Below are positions 25,857 through 35,659 of a stretch of 64,000 nt of DNA, piece after piece. The stretch is from NCBI RefSeq assembly GCF_019697375.1, contig NZ_JAHCDI010000003.1:930001-994000 (forward strand), read 5' to 3'. The stretch comes from Micromonospora tarapacensis. Its GTDB lineage: Bacteria > Actinomycetota > Actinomycetes > Mycobacteriales > Micromonosporaceae. The first letter of the stretch is position 1; the number at the start of each line of letters is the position of its first letter. Below the pieces are notes generated by a model. That model had not been told where the DNA came from, made no database searches, and was given only the letters and a program-made list of their open reading frames with translations. A program made the position numbers and the translations under genes.

Positions 25857-27916
25857 TGGCGCCGAGCCACACCGTGCGGATCCTCGACGGCAACACCTTC
25901 GTCGTCTGCGAGCCCACCGGGGACATCGAGGCGACGCCGACGGAGCCGACCGGATTGTTCTCCATCGACACCCGCTTCCTGTCCAAGTGGGTGCTCACGG
26001 TCGACGGCGAGCGGCTGAACGCCCTCTCCTACGACGACCTCCAGTACTACGAGTCGCGCTTCTTCCTGGTGCCCGGCCTGGCCACGCACTACGTCGACGC
26101 GAAACTCTCGATCATCCGGGAGCGGGCGGTCGGTGAGAGTTTCCGGGAGAGCGTCACCATCCTCAACCACGACGAGAAGGCGGTCGAGCTGGAGATCCGG
26201 ATGGACGCCGCCTGCGACTTCGCCGACCTGTTCGAGGTGAAGGACGAGATCCTGAACAAGAAGGGCGAGATCTATTCCGAGGTCGAGCCGGAGCGGCTGC
26301 GCCTCGGCTACCGGCGCGGCAACTTCAAGCGGGAGACGATCATCTCATCGTCCGCGCCGGCCCGGTTCGACCGCAGCGGCTTCGCGTACACCGTCCACCT
26401 GGAGCCGAACGAGCAGTGGGACACCGTCATCGACGTGCAGACCCTGGCGCTCGGTCCGGGCGGGCGGGACCTGCGGATGGGGGTGCAGGTGCACGCCACC
26501 GAGCGGCTCGCGCTCCAGCACGACCTGGAGGAGTGGATCCGCAAGGCACCGAAGGTGAACAGCGAGCACGGTGAGGTCGGCGCGACGTACCGAAAGTGCA
26601 TCGTCGACCTGGCCGCGTTGCGCTTCTCGCCGCTGTCGCTCGGCGGCCAGATCCTCCCGGCCGCCGGCCTGCCCTGGTTCATGACCATGTTCGGCCGGGA
26701 CAGCATCCTGACCTGCCTGCAGACGTTGCCGTTCACGCCCGAACTGAGCGCGACCACCCTGCGAATCCTGGCCGCCCTGCAGGGCACCCGGTTCGACGAC
26801 TTCCGGGAGGAGGATCCGGGCCGGATTCTGCACGAGATGCGCTACGGCGAGAGCGCCGCGTTCGAGGAGCAGCCGCACTCGCCCTACTACGGCGCGGTGG
26901 ACTCCACGCCGCTGTTCGTGGTGCTGCTCGACGAGTACGAGCAGTGGAGCGGTGACGGCGCGCTGGTCAGGGAGTTGGAGCAGGAGTGCCGCCGGGCGTT
27001 CGACTGGATCGACGACCACGCCGATCTGGTCGGCAACGGCTACATCTGGTACGAGCGGCGCAACACCGACACCGGCCTGGAGAACCAGTGCTGGAAGGAC
27101 TCCTGGGACTCCATCTCCTACCGCGACGGCACGCTGCCGCCGTTTCCGCGGGCCACCTGCGAGGTGCAGGGGTACGCGTACGACGCGAAGATGCGCGGGG
27201 CGCGGTTGGCCCGCGAGTTCTGGGGCGACCCGGCGTTCGCCGATCAGTTGGAGCGGGAGGCCGCGGCGCTCAAGGAACGGTTCAACCGGGACTGGTGGGT
27301 CGCCGACGGCGGCTACTACGCGCTCGCGCTGGACCCGGACGGGCGGCAGTGCGACGTGCTCAGCTCCAACATCGGCCACCTGCTGTGGAGCGGGATCGTC
27401 GACGACGACCGGGCCGCGCAGATCGCGGAGCACCTGGTCGGGCCGCGGCTGTTCACCGGCTGGGGGGTTCGCACGCTGGCCGAGGGCGAGATCCGTTACA
27501 ACCCCATCGGGTACCACAACGGCACCGTCTGGCCCTTCGACACCTCCTTCTGCGCCTGGGGACTGCGCCGGTACGGCTTCGCCGAGGAGGCGGCCACCAT
27601 CGCCAGCGGGATCCTGGACGCTGCCCGGTACTTCGACGGGCGGCTGCCGGAGGCATTCGGCGGCTATCCGCGCGAGCAGACGAAGTTCCCGGTGGAGTAC
27701 CCGACGGCGTGCAGCCCGCAGGCGTGGTCGACGGGTGCGCCGCTGCTGCTGCTGCGCACCATGCTCGGTCTCGAACCGCACGACGGGCACCTGGCGGTCG
27801 AGCCACGGCTGCCGGTGGGCATGGGGCGGATCGAGGTGCTGGACATCCCGGGCCGCTGGGGTCGGGTGGACGCCTTCGCCCGTGGCCGCCTCGACCTGCA
27901 CGACCTGGCCGACTGA
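25856..27916 (+). CDS. Glycogen-debranching-enzyme-like amylo-alpha-1,6-glucosidase
   Basis: This 686-residue protein has two domains. Residues 1-230 form the beta-rich glycogen-debranching N-terminal domain (DGNTFVVCEPTGDIE, GLFSIDTRFLSKWVL). Residues 260-680 form an (alpha/alpha)6 barrel with FMTMFGRDSILT, WKDSWDSISYRDG and YNPIGYHNGTVWPFDTS. The acidic residues in FGRDS and WKDSWDS are the likely catalytic or substrate-binding ones. Such proteins act on alpha-linked oligosaccharides or trehalose-like compounds in actinobacteria, and the exact substrate is uncertain. It is coupled to the SCP2-domain gene upstream. Confidence 0.85.
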   Translation: MAPSHTVRILDGNTFVVCEPTGDIEATPTEPTGLFSIDTRFLSKWVLTVDGERLNALSYDDLQYYESRFFLVPGLATHYVDAKLSIIRERAVGESFRESVTILNHDEKAVELEIRMDAACDFADLFEVKDEILNKKGEIYSEVEPERLRLGYRRGNFKRETIISSSAPARFDRSGFAYTVHLEPNEQWDTVIDVQTLALGPGGRDLRMGVQVHATERLALQHDLEEWIRKAPKVNSEHGEVGATYRKCIVDLAALRFSPLSLGGQILPAAGLPWFMTMFGRDSILTCLQTLPFTPELSATTLRILAALQGTRFDDFREEDPGRILHEMRYGESAAFEEQPHSPYYGAVDSTPLFVVLLDEYEQWSGDGALVRELEQECRRAFDWIDDHADLVGNGYIWYERRNTDTGLENQCWKDSWDSISYRDGTLPPFPRATCEVQGYAYDAKMRGARLAREFWGDPAFADQLEREAAALKERFNRDWWVADGGYYALALDPDGRQCDVLSSNIGHLLWSGIVDDDRAAQIAEHLVGPRLFTGWGVRTLAEGEIRYNPIGYHNGTVWPFDTSFCAWGLRRYGFAEEAATIASGILDAARYFDGRLPEAFGGYPREQTKFPVEYPTACSPQAWSTGAPLLLLRTMLGLEPHDGHLAVEPRLPVGMGRIEVLDIPGRWGRVDAFARGRLDLHDLAD

Positions 27917-27970
27917 TCGGGGCGGCGGCGACCCTACCGATGCGTAACCTACTCAGGGTAAAGTTGTCGG

Positions 27971-28720
27971 ATGCCGGAACTCGTGTACCCACCCGTGATC
28001 GCCGCCGCCAAGACGATGTTCCGGGTCCTCGACCTCAAGCTGACCGTCGACGGCGACCACCACGTGCCCCGCACCGGTGGGGCGGTGCTGGCCAGCAACC
28101 ATGTCAGTTACCTCGACTTCATCTTCTGCGGGCTGGGCGCGCTCGAGTCCAGGCGACTCGTCCGGTTCATGGCGAAGGATTCGGTGTTCCGGCACCGGGT
28201 GTCGGGTCCACTCATGCGCGGGATGCGGCACATTCCGGTGGACCGGCGCGCGGGCGCCGACTCGTACGCCGCCGCGGTGGGTGCGCTGCGGGCCGGCGAG
28301 GTGGTCGGAGTCTTCCCCGAGGCCACCATCAGCCGCTCCTTCACGGTCAAGGAACTCAAGAGCGGCGCCATCCGGATGGCTCGCGAGGCGGCGGTGCCGG
28401 TGCTGCCCGTCGCGCTCTGGGGAACCCAGCGCCTGTGGACGAAGGGCCGGCCGCGTACGCTCACCCGCCGGCACACCCCGATCACCATTCTGATCGGCGA
28501 GCCGATGGATTCGGTCGCCTATCCGGACACCCACGCGATGAGTGCCGACCTGCGCACCCGGTTGCACGCGCTGGTCGAGCGGGCCCAGCGGGAGTACCCG
28601 GACCAGCCCGCGACACCGGAGGACCGCTGGTGGCTGCCGGCTCACCTCGGCGGCAGTGCGCCGACCCCGGAGCAGGCTGCGCTGCTCGACGCCGGTGACC
28701 GCCGCGCCCCGACGAGCTGA
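27971..28720 (+). CDS. plsC: 1-acyl-sn-glycerol-3-phosphate acyltransferase family
   Basis: This acyltransferase transfers a fatty acyl chain to lysophosphatidate or a related acceptor at the membrane. The 249-residue protein has the catalytic NHVSYLD (HX4D) block, then FMAKDSVFRH, then the FPEATISRSF block that binds the glycerol phosphate, and VVPVLPVALWGTQ-like residues near 150. A -10-like TAAAGT six bases before the ATG fits a leaderless mRNA. It may be a paralogue rather than the sole PlsC, so the symbol is tentative. Confidence 0.85.
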   Translation: MPELVYPPVIAAAKTMFRVLDLKLTVDGDHHVPRTGGAVLASNHVSYLDFIFCGLGALESRRLVRFMAKDSVFRHRVSGPLMRGMRHIPVDRRAGADSYAAAVGALRAGEVVGVFPEATISRSFTVKELKSGAIRMAREAAVPVLPVALWGTQRLWTKGRPRTLTRRHTPITILIGEPMDSVAYPDTHAMSADLRTRLHALVERAQREYPDQPATPEDRWWLPAHLGGSAPTPEQAALLDAGDRRAPTS

Positions 28721-28821
28721 TCCGCGCCCGCACCGGACCCGGACGGGCAGCCCTGCCGGTGTGCCGCCGCCGGATTCCGGCCCGCCCGCCCGGATCCGGC
28801 GGTGCGGGTACGACCGCCGGC

Positions 28822-29523
28822 CTAACGCTGCCCGGACGCCGCGCCGTACGGCTGCGGATCGGCCTGTCGCGGCCGGTAGTAGTCGTCCCGGGAATGGAAC
28901 TCGACGGGCAGGGAGCCGGGTAGCAGCACCCGCGTCGTACCGGCCAGCGGAGCTGTCCGGGTCAGCCGGGCCAGCGCGTCCCGCTCGGGCGGGGACAGGT
29001 CCACCAGCTCGGGCCGGAGCAGCCGGAACGTGGCCACGGCGTGGCGGACCAGCCGGGCGAGCTCGCCGACCAGAGGGCCCGCACCGACCAGGGCGAGCGC
29101 CGGCTGCTGGATGGTGCGCAGCGCGTCACAGACCACCAGCAGCCGGGCCGGGCCGTCCTCGCCGGCCGGCAGCAGCTCCAGCCGGGACGGCCACTGCCAG
29201 CGGATCTGTCCGCTGACGAGCCCCGGCATCGGGGTCACCTGGCGATGCCCGGCCCGGACGAGGGCGAGCCGCCCGGCGCCGCCGACGTGCACCAGCCGGC
29301 GATCGGTGACGGTGAGCGTGACCTGGGACGGCAGCGCCCAGCTGCGCCGGGCCTCGGTCGGGCCGAGCAGGTAACCCGCCACGTCCACCCGGTGGCGGCC
29401 GAGCACCCGCTCGTCACCGTCCGGCACCAGTTCGTGCCGGCGGTCCAGCACCGGGCCCGGGTCGTCGCCGGCCGCGTCGAAGCGATGCGGGGAGATGAAG
29501 AACGGGGACGCATCATCGTGCAT
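28822..29523 (-). CDS. Conserved protein of unknown function
   Basis: This 233-residue soluble protein is mostly beta in its middle part (LPSQVTLTVTDRRLVHVGG, GQIRWQWPSRLELLPAGED). A helical segment follows (ELARLVRHAVATFRLL), and the tail is Arg/Tyr-rich. The central part resembles PH-like or GRAM-like folds, but I cannot name a family. The ATG at 29523 is the first start downstream of a long non-coding extension. It lies downstream of the two-component genes on the same strand. Confidence 0.65.
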   Translation of the reverse strand: MHDDASPFFISPHRFDAAGDDPGPVLDRRHELVPDGDERVLGRHRVDVAGYLLGPTEARRSWALPSQVTLTVTDRRLVHVGGAGRLALVRAGHRQVTPMPGLVSGQIRWQWPSRLELLPAGEDGPARLLVVCDALRTIQQPALALVGAGPLVGELARLVRHAVATFRLLRPELVDLSPPERDALARLTRTAPLAGTTRVLLPGSLPVEFHSRDDYYRPRQADPQPYGAASGQR

Positions 29524-29597
29524 CGTCAGGGACCTCCGGTGCAGACGGCATCTGCGGACGAGCCTCGCCGAGCCCGACGCGCCTGTCATGACGCCCG

Positions 29598-30311
29598 TTA
29601 GGGGGTCGGCCAATCGGCGGACGCCTGTGACCGGTAGATGCCAATTTCCTCCGGGCGGACGAGCCCGTCCTCGATCGCGCGGGCGAGCAACGCCGCCTTC
29701 GTGGCGGCCGGCCTGCCCGCCCGGGTGTACTTGATCCTCGCCCGGTCGACGTACTGCTTGACCGTGTGCTCGCTGATCCGCATCCGTCGGGCCACCGACG
29801 CCTTCGACATCGACTGGAACCACAGCAGCAGGGCCTCGCGTTCCTTGTCGGACAGCACCGGCCGATCCGGCCGCGGATCACCGACCATGGCCCCCGCCAG
29901 CGCCGGTGCGACGTACGGCCGGTCGCTCGCCGCGTCCAGCACGGTCGCCACGCAGTGCTCCCGACCCTCGTTCTTGGCGAGGAAGGCCACCGCACCGGCG
30001 TCCAACGCGGACAGCATCGTCTGCGGGTCGGAATGCTCCGAGTAGACCACCACGCGACGACCGGCGGCACTCAGCTCGGCCAGCTTGTCGAGCACCAGCC
30101 GGCCGTGCAGCCGCAGGTCGAGCAGGACGACGTCGGCGTCCGGCGCGGCCCGCAACACCTCGTCGGGATCGTCACCGGTGGCCAGCACGATCAGCCGCGG
30201 CTCGGTGGCCAGCCAGGCGCGCACCCCGTCGATGACCACGGGGTGGTCGTCCACGATCGCCACGCCGACGGGCCGCCCCGGCGTCACCGGCGCCAGCGCG
30301 TCTGCGTCCAT
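29598..30311 (-). CDS. NarL/FixJ-type two-component response regulator
   Basis: This 237-residue protein has an N-terminal receiver domain with VAIVDDHPVVIDG (acidic pocket), VVLLDLRLHG (phosphorylated Asp), VVYSEHS and the FLAKNEG Lys. The C-terminal LuxR-type HTH reads LSDKEREALLLWFQSMSKAS, ARRMRISEHTVKQYVDRARIK. Phosphorylation should come from the histidine kinase genes directly upstream, with which it overlaps by 28 bases. The target genes are unknown. Confidence 0.92.
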   Translation of the reverse strand: MDADALAPVTPGRPVGVAIVDDHPVVIDGVRAWLATEPRLIVLATGDDPDEVLRAAPDADVVLLDLRLHGRLVLDKLAELSAAGRRVVVYSEHSDPQTMLSALDAGAVAFLAKNEGREHCVATVLDAASDRPYVAPALAGAMVGDPRPDRPVLSDKEREALLLWFQSMSKASVARRMRISEHTVKQYVDRARIKYTRAGRPAATKAALLARAIEDGLVRPEEIGIYRSQASADWPTP

Positions 30312-31492
30312 CTGATCTTCCCGTCCCGTTCGTAGAGATGCTCGACCTGCCCGTCGCTGACCTCGGGCGGCTGCCCGGCCGGGTCGGGGCCCGCCCGATC
30401 GGGTGTGACGAGGCTGACCACCACCTCGTCCGGGCTGGAGACCACGGTCAGCCGGGCCCAGTCGTGCGTGTCGGCGAGGGTGGCGCTGAGTGGATCGGCC
30501 AGGCTCCGGCGGATCCGCACCGGCAGCGGTGGCGGTGTCCCGATGGTGACCAGGTCGATGGGGAAGCCGTTGCGTTCGGCCAGGTCGGCCGCGGCCCGCA
30601 GCTCGTGCAGCAGGGGATGCGGCACGTCGTCGGACTCGGCGATCAGCCTGCGTAACCGCGCGGCGGCGCGGACACAGCGGCGCTGCACCTCCGGGTCGGC
30701 CGGATCCGCCCGCCCCTGGGCCAGCTCGGTGAGCACGTCGCTGGCGGCGCGGCTGACGAATGCCAGCCGCTCCCGCCGGTCGTGCCGGGCACGCTCGGCG
30801 GCCTCCCGTTCGGCCACCACGGCGTTCGTGGCCGCCGCGGTGGCCGCCCGGTCACGGGACAGCGTGGCGAGCGCCGTGGCACCGGCGAAGACCGCCACCG
30901 GCAGGGACGACGTGCCGTACAGGGCCATCGCGGAGCGGGCCAGGTCGGCGGCACCGGTCGCGCCGTACAGCGCGACGGCGGTCAGCGCGGTGGCCGCGTG
31001 GGCAGCCAGCAGGGCGAGCAGCCACCGCACCGGTCGGCCCCAGAGCACCACCAGGAAGAACCAGGCGAGCGTGCCCCACACCCAGTTCGCGGGGCTGAAC
31101 AGCTGGGCCCGACCCACCGCGGCGAACACGGCGACGTCGACCAGCAGCAGGAGTGCGGCCAGCGGCGGTGCCGGCAGCGCGCTGTCGCGCAGCAGCCGGA
31201 TCCCGGCGACCACCCCGAGCGCCGCGACCAGCAGCCAGCCGCCGAGCACCACCTGGGGCACGGCCAGCGTCGATCGGGCGGCGAGCACCGCGGGCAGCCC
31301 GATCGCCAGATGCCAGACCAGCGCGATGGTGACGGCCACGACCCGGGCACCCCGATCGGAGGTGCGGGCCACCGCCGCAGCCGCCCCGCCCGCGTCGGCC
31401 GGTGCGTCCACCGCGGTGTTGTTCCGGGGAGCCGGTAACCGGCCCGGCCGCGTCCGGTGCGGCAGGAACGTCGTACCCGGCTCAGCCGACAT
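30284..31492 (-). CDS. Membrane sensor with degenerate histidine-kinase core
   Basis: This 402-residue protein has about six membrane helices between residues 45 and 215 (ALVWHLAIGLPAVLAA, LVAALGVVAGIRLL and others), then a helical DHp-like segment (RRERLAFVSRAASDVLTELA). The C-terminal part resembles a kinase ATPase domain (LADPLSATLADTHDWARLTVVS) but lacks recognisable N and G boxes, and no phospho-acceptor His lies in a DLHD-like motif. It sits between a NarL-type kinase gene and the response regulator, overlapping both. It may sense a signal and modulate the kinase instead of acting as one. That role is inferred. Confidence 0.7.
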   Translation of the reverse strand: MSAEPGTTFLPHRTRPGRLPAPRNNTAVDAPADAGGAAAAVARTSDRGARVVAVTIALVWHLAIGLPAVLAARSTLAVPQVVLGGWLLVAALGVVAGIRLLRDSALPAPPLAALLLLVDVAVFAAVGRAQLFSPANWVWGTLAWFFLVVLWGRPVRWLLALLAAHAATALTAVALYGATGAADLARSAMALYGTSSLPVAVFAGATALATLSRDRAATAAATNAVVAEREAAERARHDRRERLAFVSRAASDVLTELAQGRADPADPEVQRRCVRAAARLRRLIAESDDVPHPLLHELRAAADLAERNGFPIDLVTIGTPPPLPVRIRRSLADPLSATLADTHDWARLTVVSSPDEVVVSLVTPDRAGPDPAGQPPEVSDGQVEHLYERDGKIRWTQTRWRR

Positions 31493-32659
31493 CCGACCAC
31501 TCCAGCCGGATCCGGGTCCCCTGGCCGGGCGCGGAGTCGATGTCGGCCCGGCCGCCGACCGTCGTCATCCGGCCACGTACCGACTCGCGCAGGCCGTACC
31601 GGTGGGCCGGGATCGTGGCCGGGTCGAAGCCGGGACCGTCGTCGGCCACCTCGACCGTGACGGTGCCGGCGAACTGCCGCAGCCGAAGGGTGGCCCGGCG
31701 CCGGCGGCGTGCCGGGCGACGTTTGACAGCGCGGCGTGCGCACTCTCGGCGACCGCCTCCGCGACCGGCGCCGGCACCGTGCACGGCGGCAGGTCCGCGG
31801 TGAGGGCCAGGCCGGGCAGCCGGGTGCGCACCTCCCGCAACCGTTCGTCCAGCCGGGCCGTCGCGTCGTGCGGCACCGACCGGGCCTCGGCCAGGGTGGC
31901 GAGGGTACGCAGGTCGGCGGCGCACCGCTCGCGTAGCGCACCGGTCGGGCCGACCATCGCGCCCTGCCCGACCATGGTGAGCGTGGCCAGGACGGTGTCG
32001 TGCAGGTCACGGTTCTGCTGCCGCTCCGCCTCCCGCGCGGTACGGGCGACCAGGGCGTGCCGCGCGGCCCGCTGGCCGGCGACGAAGGCGGTGTCGGCGC
32101 GGGTGATGCGTCGACGCATCACCCCGGTCATCATCGCCGTGCAGGCGGTCTGTGCCAGCAGGGTCGCCGCGTGGGCGCTCGCCTCGGCGGGGTTGCCGGC
32201 CGTGTGCGCGCCCGTGGCGTAGGCGGCGGTGACCAGCAGCCCCGCCGGAATCGACCAGCGGGCCGATGCCGTCGCCTGGGCGTTGATCACGGTGGTGCTG
32301 GCCAGCACGGCGATCCAGCTCGCCTCGCCGGGCAGCACCTCCGGCGCGACGAGGACCGGGATCGCCAGACAGGCGGCGATGGTCAGTGCTACGTCCCCGG
32401 CGACGAGCGGCGCGTCGATGCCGCGGCGCCAGGCGCGTAGCGCGTACCAGACCGACCAGGCGGTCAGCGCCGCCACGGCCGGCACCAGCAATCCCGGGCG
32501 CACCGGCGGGGTTCGCACGGCGAGCGCCACCACGCCACCGGCGATGCCGCAGGAGAGCCGAAGCAATGCCGGCAGCCGGGTGAAGATGAACGCGAGCGCG
32601 CCGGCGGCCGGACGTTCCACCGGGGCGGGTGACGTGGAGGGGCTGGGCAGGGCCGGCAT
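31482..32659 (-). pseudogene. NarL-type sensor histidine kinase, frameshifted
   Basis: The first frame (ATG at 32659) gives membrane helices (residues 25-185) and a HisKA_3 domain with the phospho-acceptor His in NRDLHDTVLATLTMVG. The ATPase N-box region ALSNVARHA comes next, after which the frame turns into low-complexity sequence and stops at 31565. The remaining ATPase domain (VTVEVADDGPGFDPATIPAH, YGLRESVRGRMTTVGGRAD) continues in another frame to 31482. Adding one base near 31695-31712 restores a full NarL-type kinase. It is either a sequencing error or a recent mutation. The cognate regulator at 29598-30311 is intact. Confidence 0.8.
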
Positions 32660-32793
32660 TCGGGAAGGCGTCCTTTACGACAAACGACCCGATCCGGGTC
32701 CGCGCTGCGGAGATCGACGCCGGAGAATAACACGGGATCACCGCCATGATTACTGCCGGTGTCGGGCGCGCTGGCGTCGTGTCAGGCTTCGGC

Positions 32794-32846
32794 CCCTCGC
32801 GCTCTGGTCCCTCGCGCTCTGGTCCTTCGCGCTCTGGTCCCTCGCG
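32794..32846. repeat. 15-bp tandem repeat, about 3.5 copies
   Basis: The unit CCCTCGCGCTCTGGT occurs at 32794, 32809 and 32824 (one T-for-C change in the third copy), followed by a partial fourth copy. It lies in the divergent gap between the sensor-kinase gene and the reductase gene's 3' end and shows no coding sense. Confidence 0.85.
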
Positions 32847-32862
32847 ACGCCGCCGCGTCCGG

Positions 32863-33297
32863 CTACTCGGCCGGATCGAGGCGGAAGGTCGGGTGGTCGG
32901 CTGGATCGGGCAGTTCGTCGAGAAGCCGGCGTACCGGCCCGGCGCCCCAGCGGTGCCGGTAGGCGGCGAGGGTCCTCTCGCGCGGGTCGCCGGAGATCTC
33001 CACCGCCCGGTACCGGGCGTGCCGGCCGCGGTGTCGCACGGTGCAGTGACCGGCGGCCCGCAGGTTACGCACCCACTCGGTCCGGCCGCGTACCGAGACG
33101 AGGTACCGCTGCCCGTCCAGTTCGAGGATGTTCACCGGCACGCGCTGCCGGGTGCCGGTGATCCGGCGTGGCACGTCGAGCGTGCTGGCCGCGCCCAGCC
33201 ATCGCATCAGGGGGTTGGCCACCCGGACGACGAACCATCCTGGCCGCCGATAGGCCGGAACCCGCTGTCCCCGCCCGGCGTCCGCGTTCTCTGTCAT
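32863..33297 (-). CDS. Deazaflavin (F420)-dependent nitroreductase/quinone reductase family
   Basis: This 144-residue split-barrel protein of the DDN-type family reads [55 protein letters not shown] in overlapping blocks, and ends in [17 protein letters not shown]. Members use F420H2 to reduce quinones or nitro compounds, or bind lipids at the membrane. It is a single gene transcribed toward the tandem repeat. The natural substrate is unknown. Confidence 0.85.
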   Translation of the reverse strand: MTENADAGRGQRVPAYRRPGWFVVRVANPLMRWLGAASTLDVPRRITGTRQRVPVNILELDGQRYLVSVRGRTEWVRNLRAAGHCTVRHRGRHARYRAVEISGDPRERTLAAYRHRWGAGPVRRLLDELPDPADHPTFRLDPAE

Positions 33298-33389
33298 GCC
33301 TCGATTCCAGCAGTCAGCGGCAACCCCGTGCCCCGCCGGGAACGGGCCTGGCGTATTATATTGATAAATATCGATCTTGTGGAGGGATC

Positions 33390-34925
33390 ATGAAGATCCG
33401 AACTGCGGTCGGCACCGTACTCGCCGCCGGGCTGGTCGCCGGGAGCATCGGCGTCGGCGGTCTCGCCGGCGCGGTCCCGAAGGCCGAACGTCCGCCGGGT
33501 TCGCCCGGTGGCGGGCAACCCGGGCTGCTCGCCGTCGGCGACTTCGACTTCTCCCGGCCCGACACGGTCGCCACCGGGCTCCAGGTGCCGTGGGGGATGG
33601 ACTTCCTGCCCGACGGCAGCGCCCTGGTCGCCCAGCGGCCAACCGGGCAGGTGGTGCGGGTCCGCCCAGGTCAGCAGCCCGAGCCCGTCGTCACCATCTC
33701 CGGCGTGACCCCGGTCAGCGAGGGCGGCCTGCTCGGCCTGGCCGTCTCGCCGAGCTATGCCCAGGACGGCTGGGTCTACGTCTACTTCACCACCGCGACC
33801 GACAACCGCATCGCCCGCTTCCGGCTCGCCGCGCCGCAGACCCAGCAGCCGATCCTCACCGGGCTGAGCCGAGCGGCGATCCACAACGGAGGGCGGATCG
33901 CCTTCGGGCCGGACGGCATGCTCTACGTCGGAGTGGGCGACGCCGGACAGACCGCCACGGCACAGAACCCGCAGAGCCGCAACGGCAAGATCCTGCGCAT
34001 CCGGCCGGACGGCACCGTCCCGCCGGACAACCCGACCGCCGGGTCACCTGTCTACAGCCTCGGCCACCGCCACGTGCAGGGACTGGCCTGGGACGCCCAG
34101 GGTCGACTCTATGCCACCGAGTTCGGTCAGAACACCTGGGACGAGATCAACCTGATCGTCGCCGGTGGCAACTACGGCTGGCCGACGGTGGAGGGGCGAG
34201 CCGGCGACCCCCGTTTCCGTGACCCTCTGATCACCTGGACCCCGGCGGAGGCCTCACCAAGTGGCGCGACCATCGCCGGCAATCGGCTCTTCGTGGCCAA
34301 CCTGCGCGGCAACCGACTGTGGAACGTGCCGCTGAACGGGTCCGGGGGAGTGGGCACCCCCACCGCGGAACTCGTCGGCAGCTACGGGCGGCTACGCACC
34401 GTCGAGTACGGCCCGGACGGCTGGCTCTGGGTCACCACCAGCAACCGCGACGGCCGGGGCACCCCGGCGGCCAACGACGACCGCATCCTGCGCTTCCCGC
34501 CCCGCGACGGCGCCACGCCCACGCCCACGCCGACGCCCACGCCGACGCCCACGCCCACGCCGACACCCACGCCGACCACCCCGCCACCGACCCCGACACC
34601 GACGGGTCCGGCGGCCTGTTCGGTCGCCTGGACGCCCAACCAGTGGAACACCGGGTTCACCGCCGACGTCCGCGTCACCAACCGCGGAGCTGCCCTGACC
34701 AGTTGGACACTGACCTGGTCGTTCAGCGGTAACCAGCAGGTCACCAACGCATGGAACACGCAGCTCACCCAGTCCGGCAGGAATGTCACCGCGCGCAACG
34801 CCCCCTGGAACGGCGGCCTGCCGAGCAACGGCACGGTGAGCCTCGGCTTCCAGGCCACGTACTCCGGCACCAACGACCGCCCGACCGACTTCCAGCTCAA
34901 CGGCGCCTCCTGTCAGTCGGGCTGA
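33390..34925 (+). CDS. Secreted PQQ-type sugar dehydrogenase with CBM2 domain
   Basis: This 511-residue exported enzyme has a signal peptide ([20 protein letters not shown]), then a GSDH/soluble aldose dehydrogenase beta-propeller (residues 50-370). The propeller carries [40 protein letters not shown] and [17 protein letters not shown] Pro-Thr linker (residues 376-405, encoded by a C/A/G repeat at 34512-34608) leads to a C-terminal family 2 carbohydrate-binding module ([20 protein letters not shown], with paired Cys). The CBM should tether the dehydrogenase to cellulose or chitin. GGAGGGATC precedes the ATG. The propeller would need PQQ; no PQQ genes are in the window. Confidence 0.88.
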   Translation: MKIRTAVGTVLAAGLVAGSIGVGGLAGAVPKAERPPGSPGGGQPGLLAVGDFDFSRPDTVATGLQVPWGMDFLPDGSALVAQRPTGQVVRVRPGQQPEPVVTISGVTPVSEGGLLGLAVSPSYAQDGWVYVYFTTATDNRIARFRLAAPQTQQPILTGLSRAAIHNGGRIAFGPDGMLYVGVGDAGQTATAQNPQSRNGKILRIRPDGTVPPDNPTAGSPVYSLGHRHVQGLAWDAQGRLYATEFGQNTWDEINLIVAGGNYGWPTVEGRAGDPRFRDPLITWTPAEASPSGATIAGNRLFVANLRGNRLWNVPLNGSGGVGTPTAELVGSYGRLRTVEYGPDGWLWVTTSNRDGRGTPAANDDRILRFPPRDGATPTPTPTPTPTPTPTPTPTPTTPPPTPTPTGPAACSVAWTPNQWNTGFTADVRVTNRGAALTSWTLTWSFSGNQQVTNAWNTQLTQSGRNVTARNAPWNGGLPSNGTVSLGFQATYSGTNDRPTDFQLNGASCQSG

Positions 34926-34934
34926 CCCCGCCCA

Positions 34935-34989
34935 GATCTTGAACAGTTCCCGTCATCGGGTCATCGGGTGACGGGAACTATCCAAGATC
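34935..34989 (+). terminator. Terminator after the sugar dehydrogenase gene
   Basis: AGTTCCCGTCA (34945-34955) pairs perfectly with 34969-34979, and outer arms GATCTTG/CAAGATC (34935-34941 and 34983-34989) extend the hairpin. Confidence 0.65.
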
Positions 34990-35106
34990 GACGGTGGTGA
35001 CGAGTGATTGGCGGTGACGATGCGAGACTGGGGCGAGGCGGTGCGGGACAGCGACTTCCTGTGGGGCCACCACCGCCGGCCCGGCGGACCGGCGCCCGCC
35101 GGGCCG

Positions 35107-35551
35107 CTACTCGGAGAAGACGACCTGCATGCTGCTGCCGACGCCCTCAGCACCGCTGACAATGAAGGTGAGGGTGAGGCGATCGCCGCGCAGCGGCGGG
35201 GACGGGCGGAAGTGCCACTCGCAGAGCAGTTCGCGCCCGGTACCGCCGGAACTACCCGAGTCATAGCGAAACTCGGTGCCGTACTCGTCGGCCAGGCGCA
35301 CCTCCAGCGCCCGATGCAGCGCGTCGGCCGGCGACACCGGTAGTAGATCCCTGCCGAGTTCTGGCGCCCAACTCTCCATCGCCTCGTGGTAGCTGGCCAG
35401 GGCCGACCGCATCCGGTCGTCCAGGTCGCCGACCAGCCGGACCGACACCTGCTCCGCGTTCCACAGCTCCACCGTCAGCAGGTGAATGCCCGTCCCGTCG
35501 ACCGTGGCGACCCGCGTAGCGGACGCGAAGACACGAGGGTGACTGCCCATG
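35107..35551 (-). CDS. Conserved protein of unknown function at the element border
   Basis: This protein has about 147 residues if the internal ATG at 35551 is used; a longer frame to 35649 runs through an inverted repeat and is unlikely. It reads as an alpha/beta domain (THLLTVELWNAEQVSVRLVG, LALEVRLADEYGTEFRYD, HFRPSPPLRGDRLTLTFIVS) with no motif I can name. Codon use is host-like, so it belongs to the backbone just left of the integrated element. Confidence 0.6.
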
Positions 35552-35618
35552 CCGCGACAGTACCGGCTGGTCGGACCGGGCCCGCGTGTGCCCGAGCCGA
35601 GGCCGGGTGATCCGGGGG

Positions 35619-35659
35619 CCGCAGGGGTATCCAGCCTGGACGGCTGCATACCCCTGCGG
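35619..35659. repeat. Perfect 12-bp inverted repeat near the left element border
   Basis: CCGCAGGGGTAT (35619-35630) pairs perfectly with ATACCCCTGCGG (35648-35659) across 17 bases. It lies upstream of the 35107-35551 gene and just left of the composition break. It could be an operator, a terminator or part of an attachment region. Confidence 0.6.

Noticed and set aside
34512..34608. C/A/G microsatellite as a regulatory repeat
   Set aside because: It encodes the Pro-Thr linker of the sugar dehydrogenase in frame, which explains it fully.
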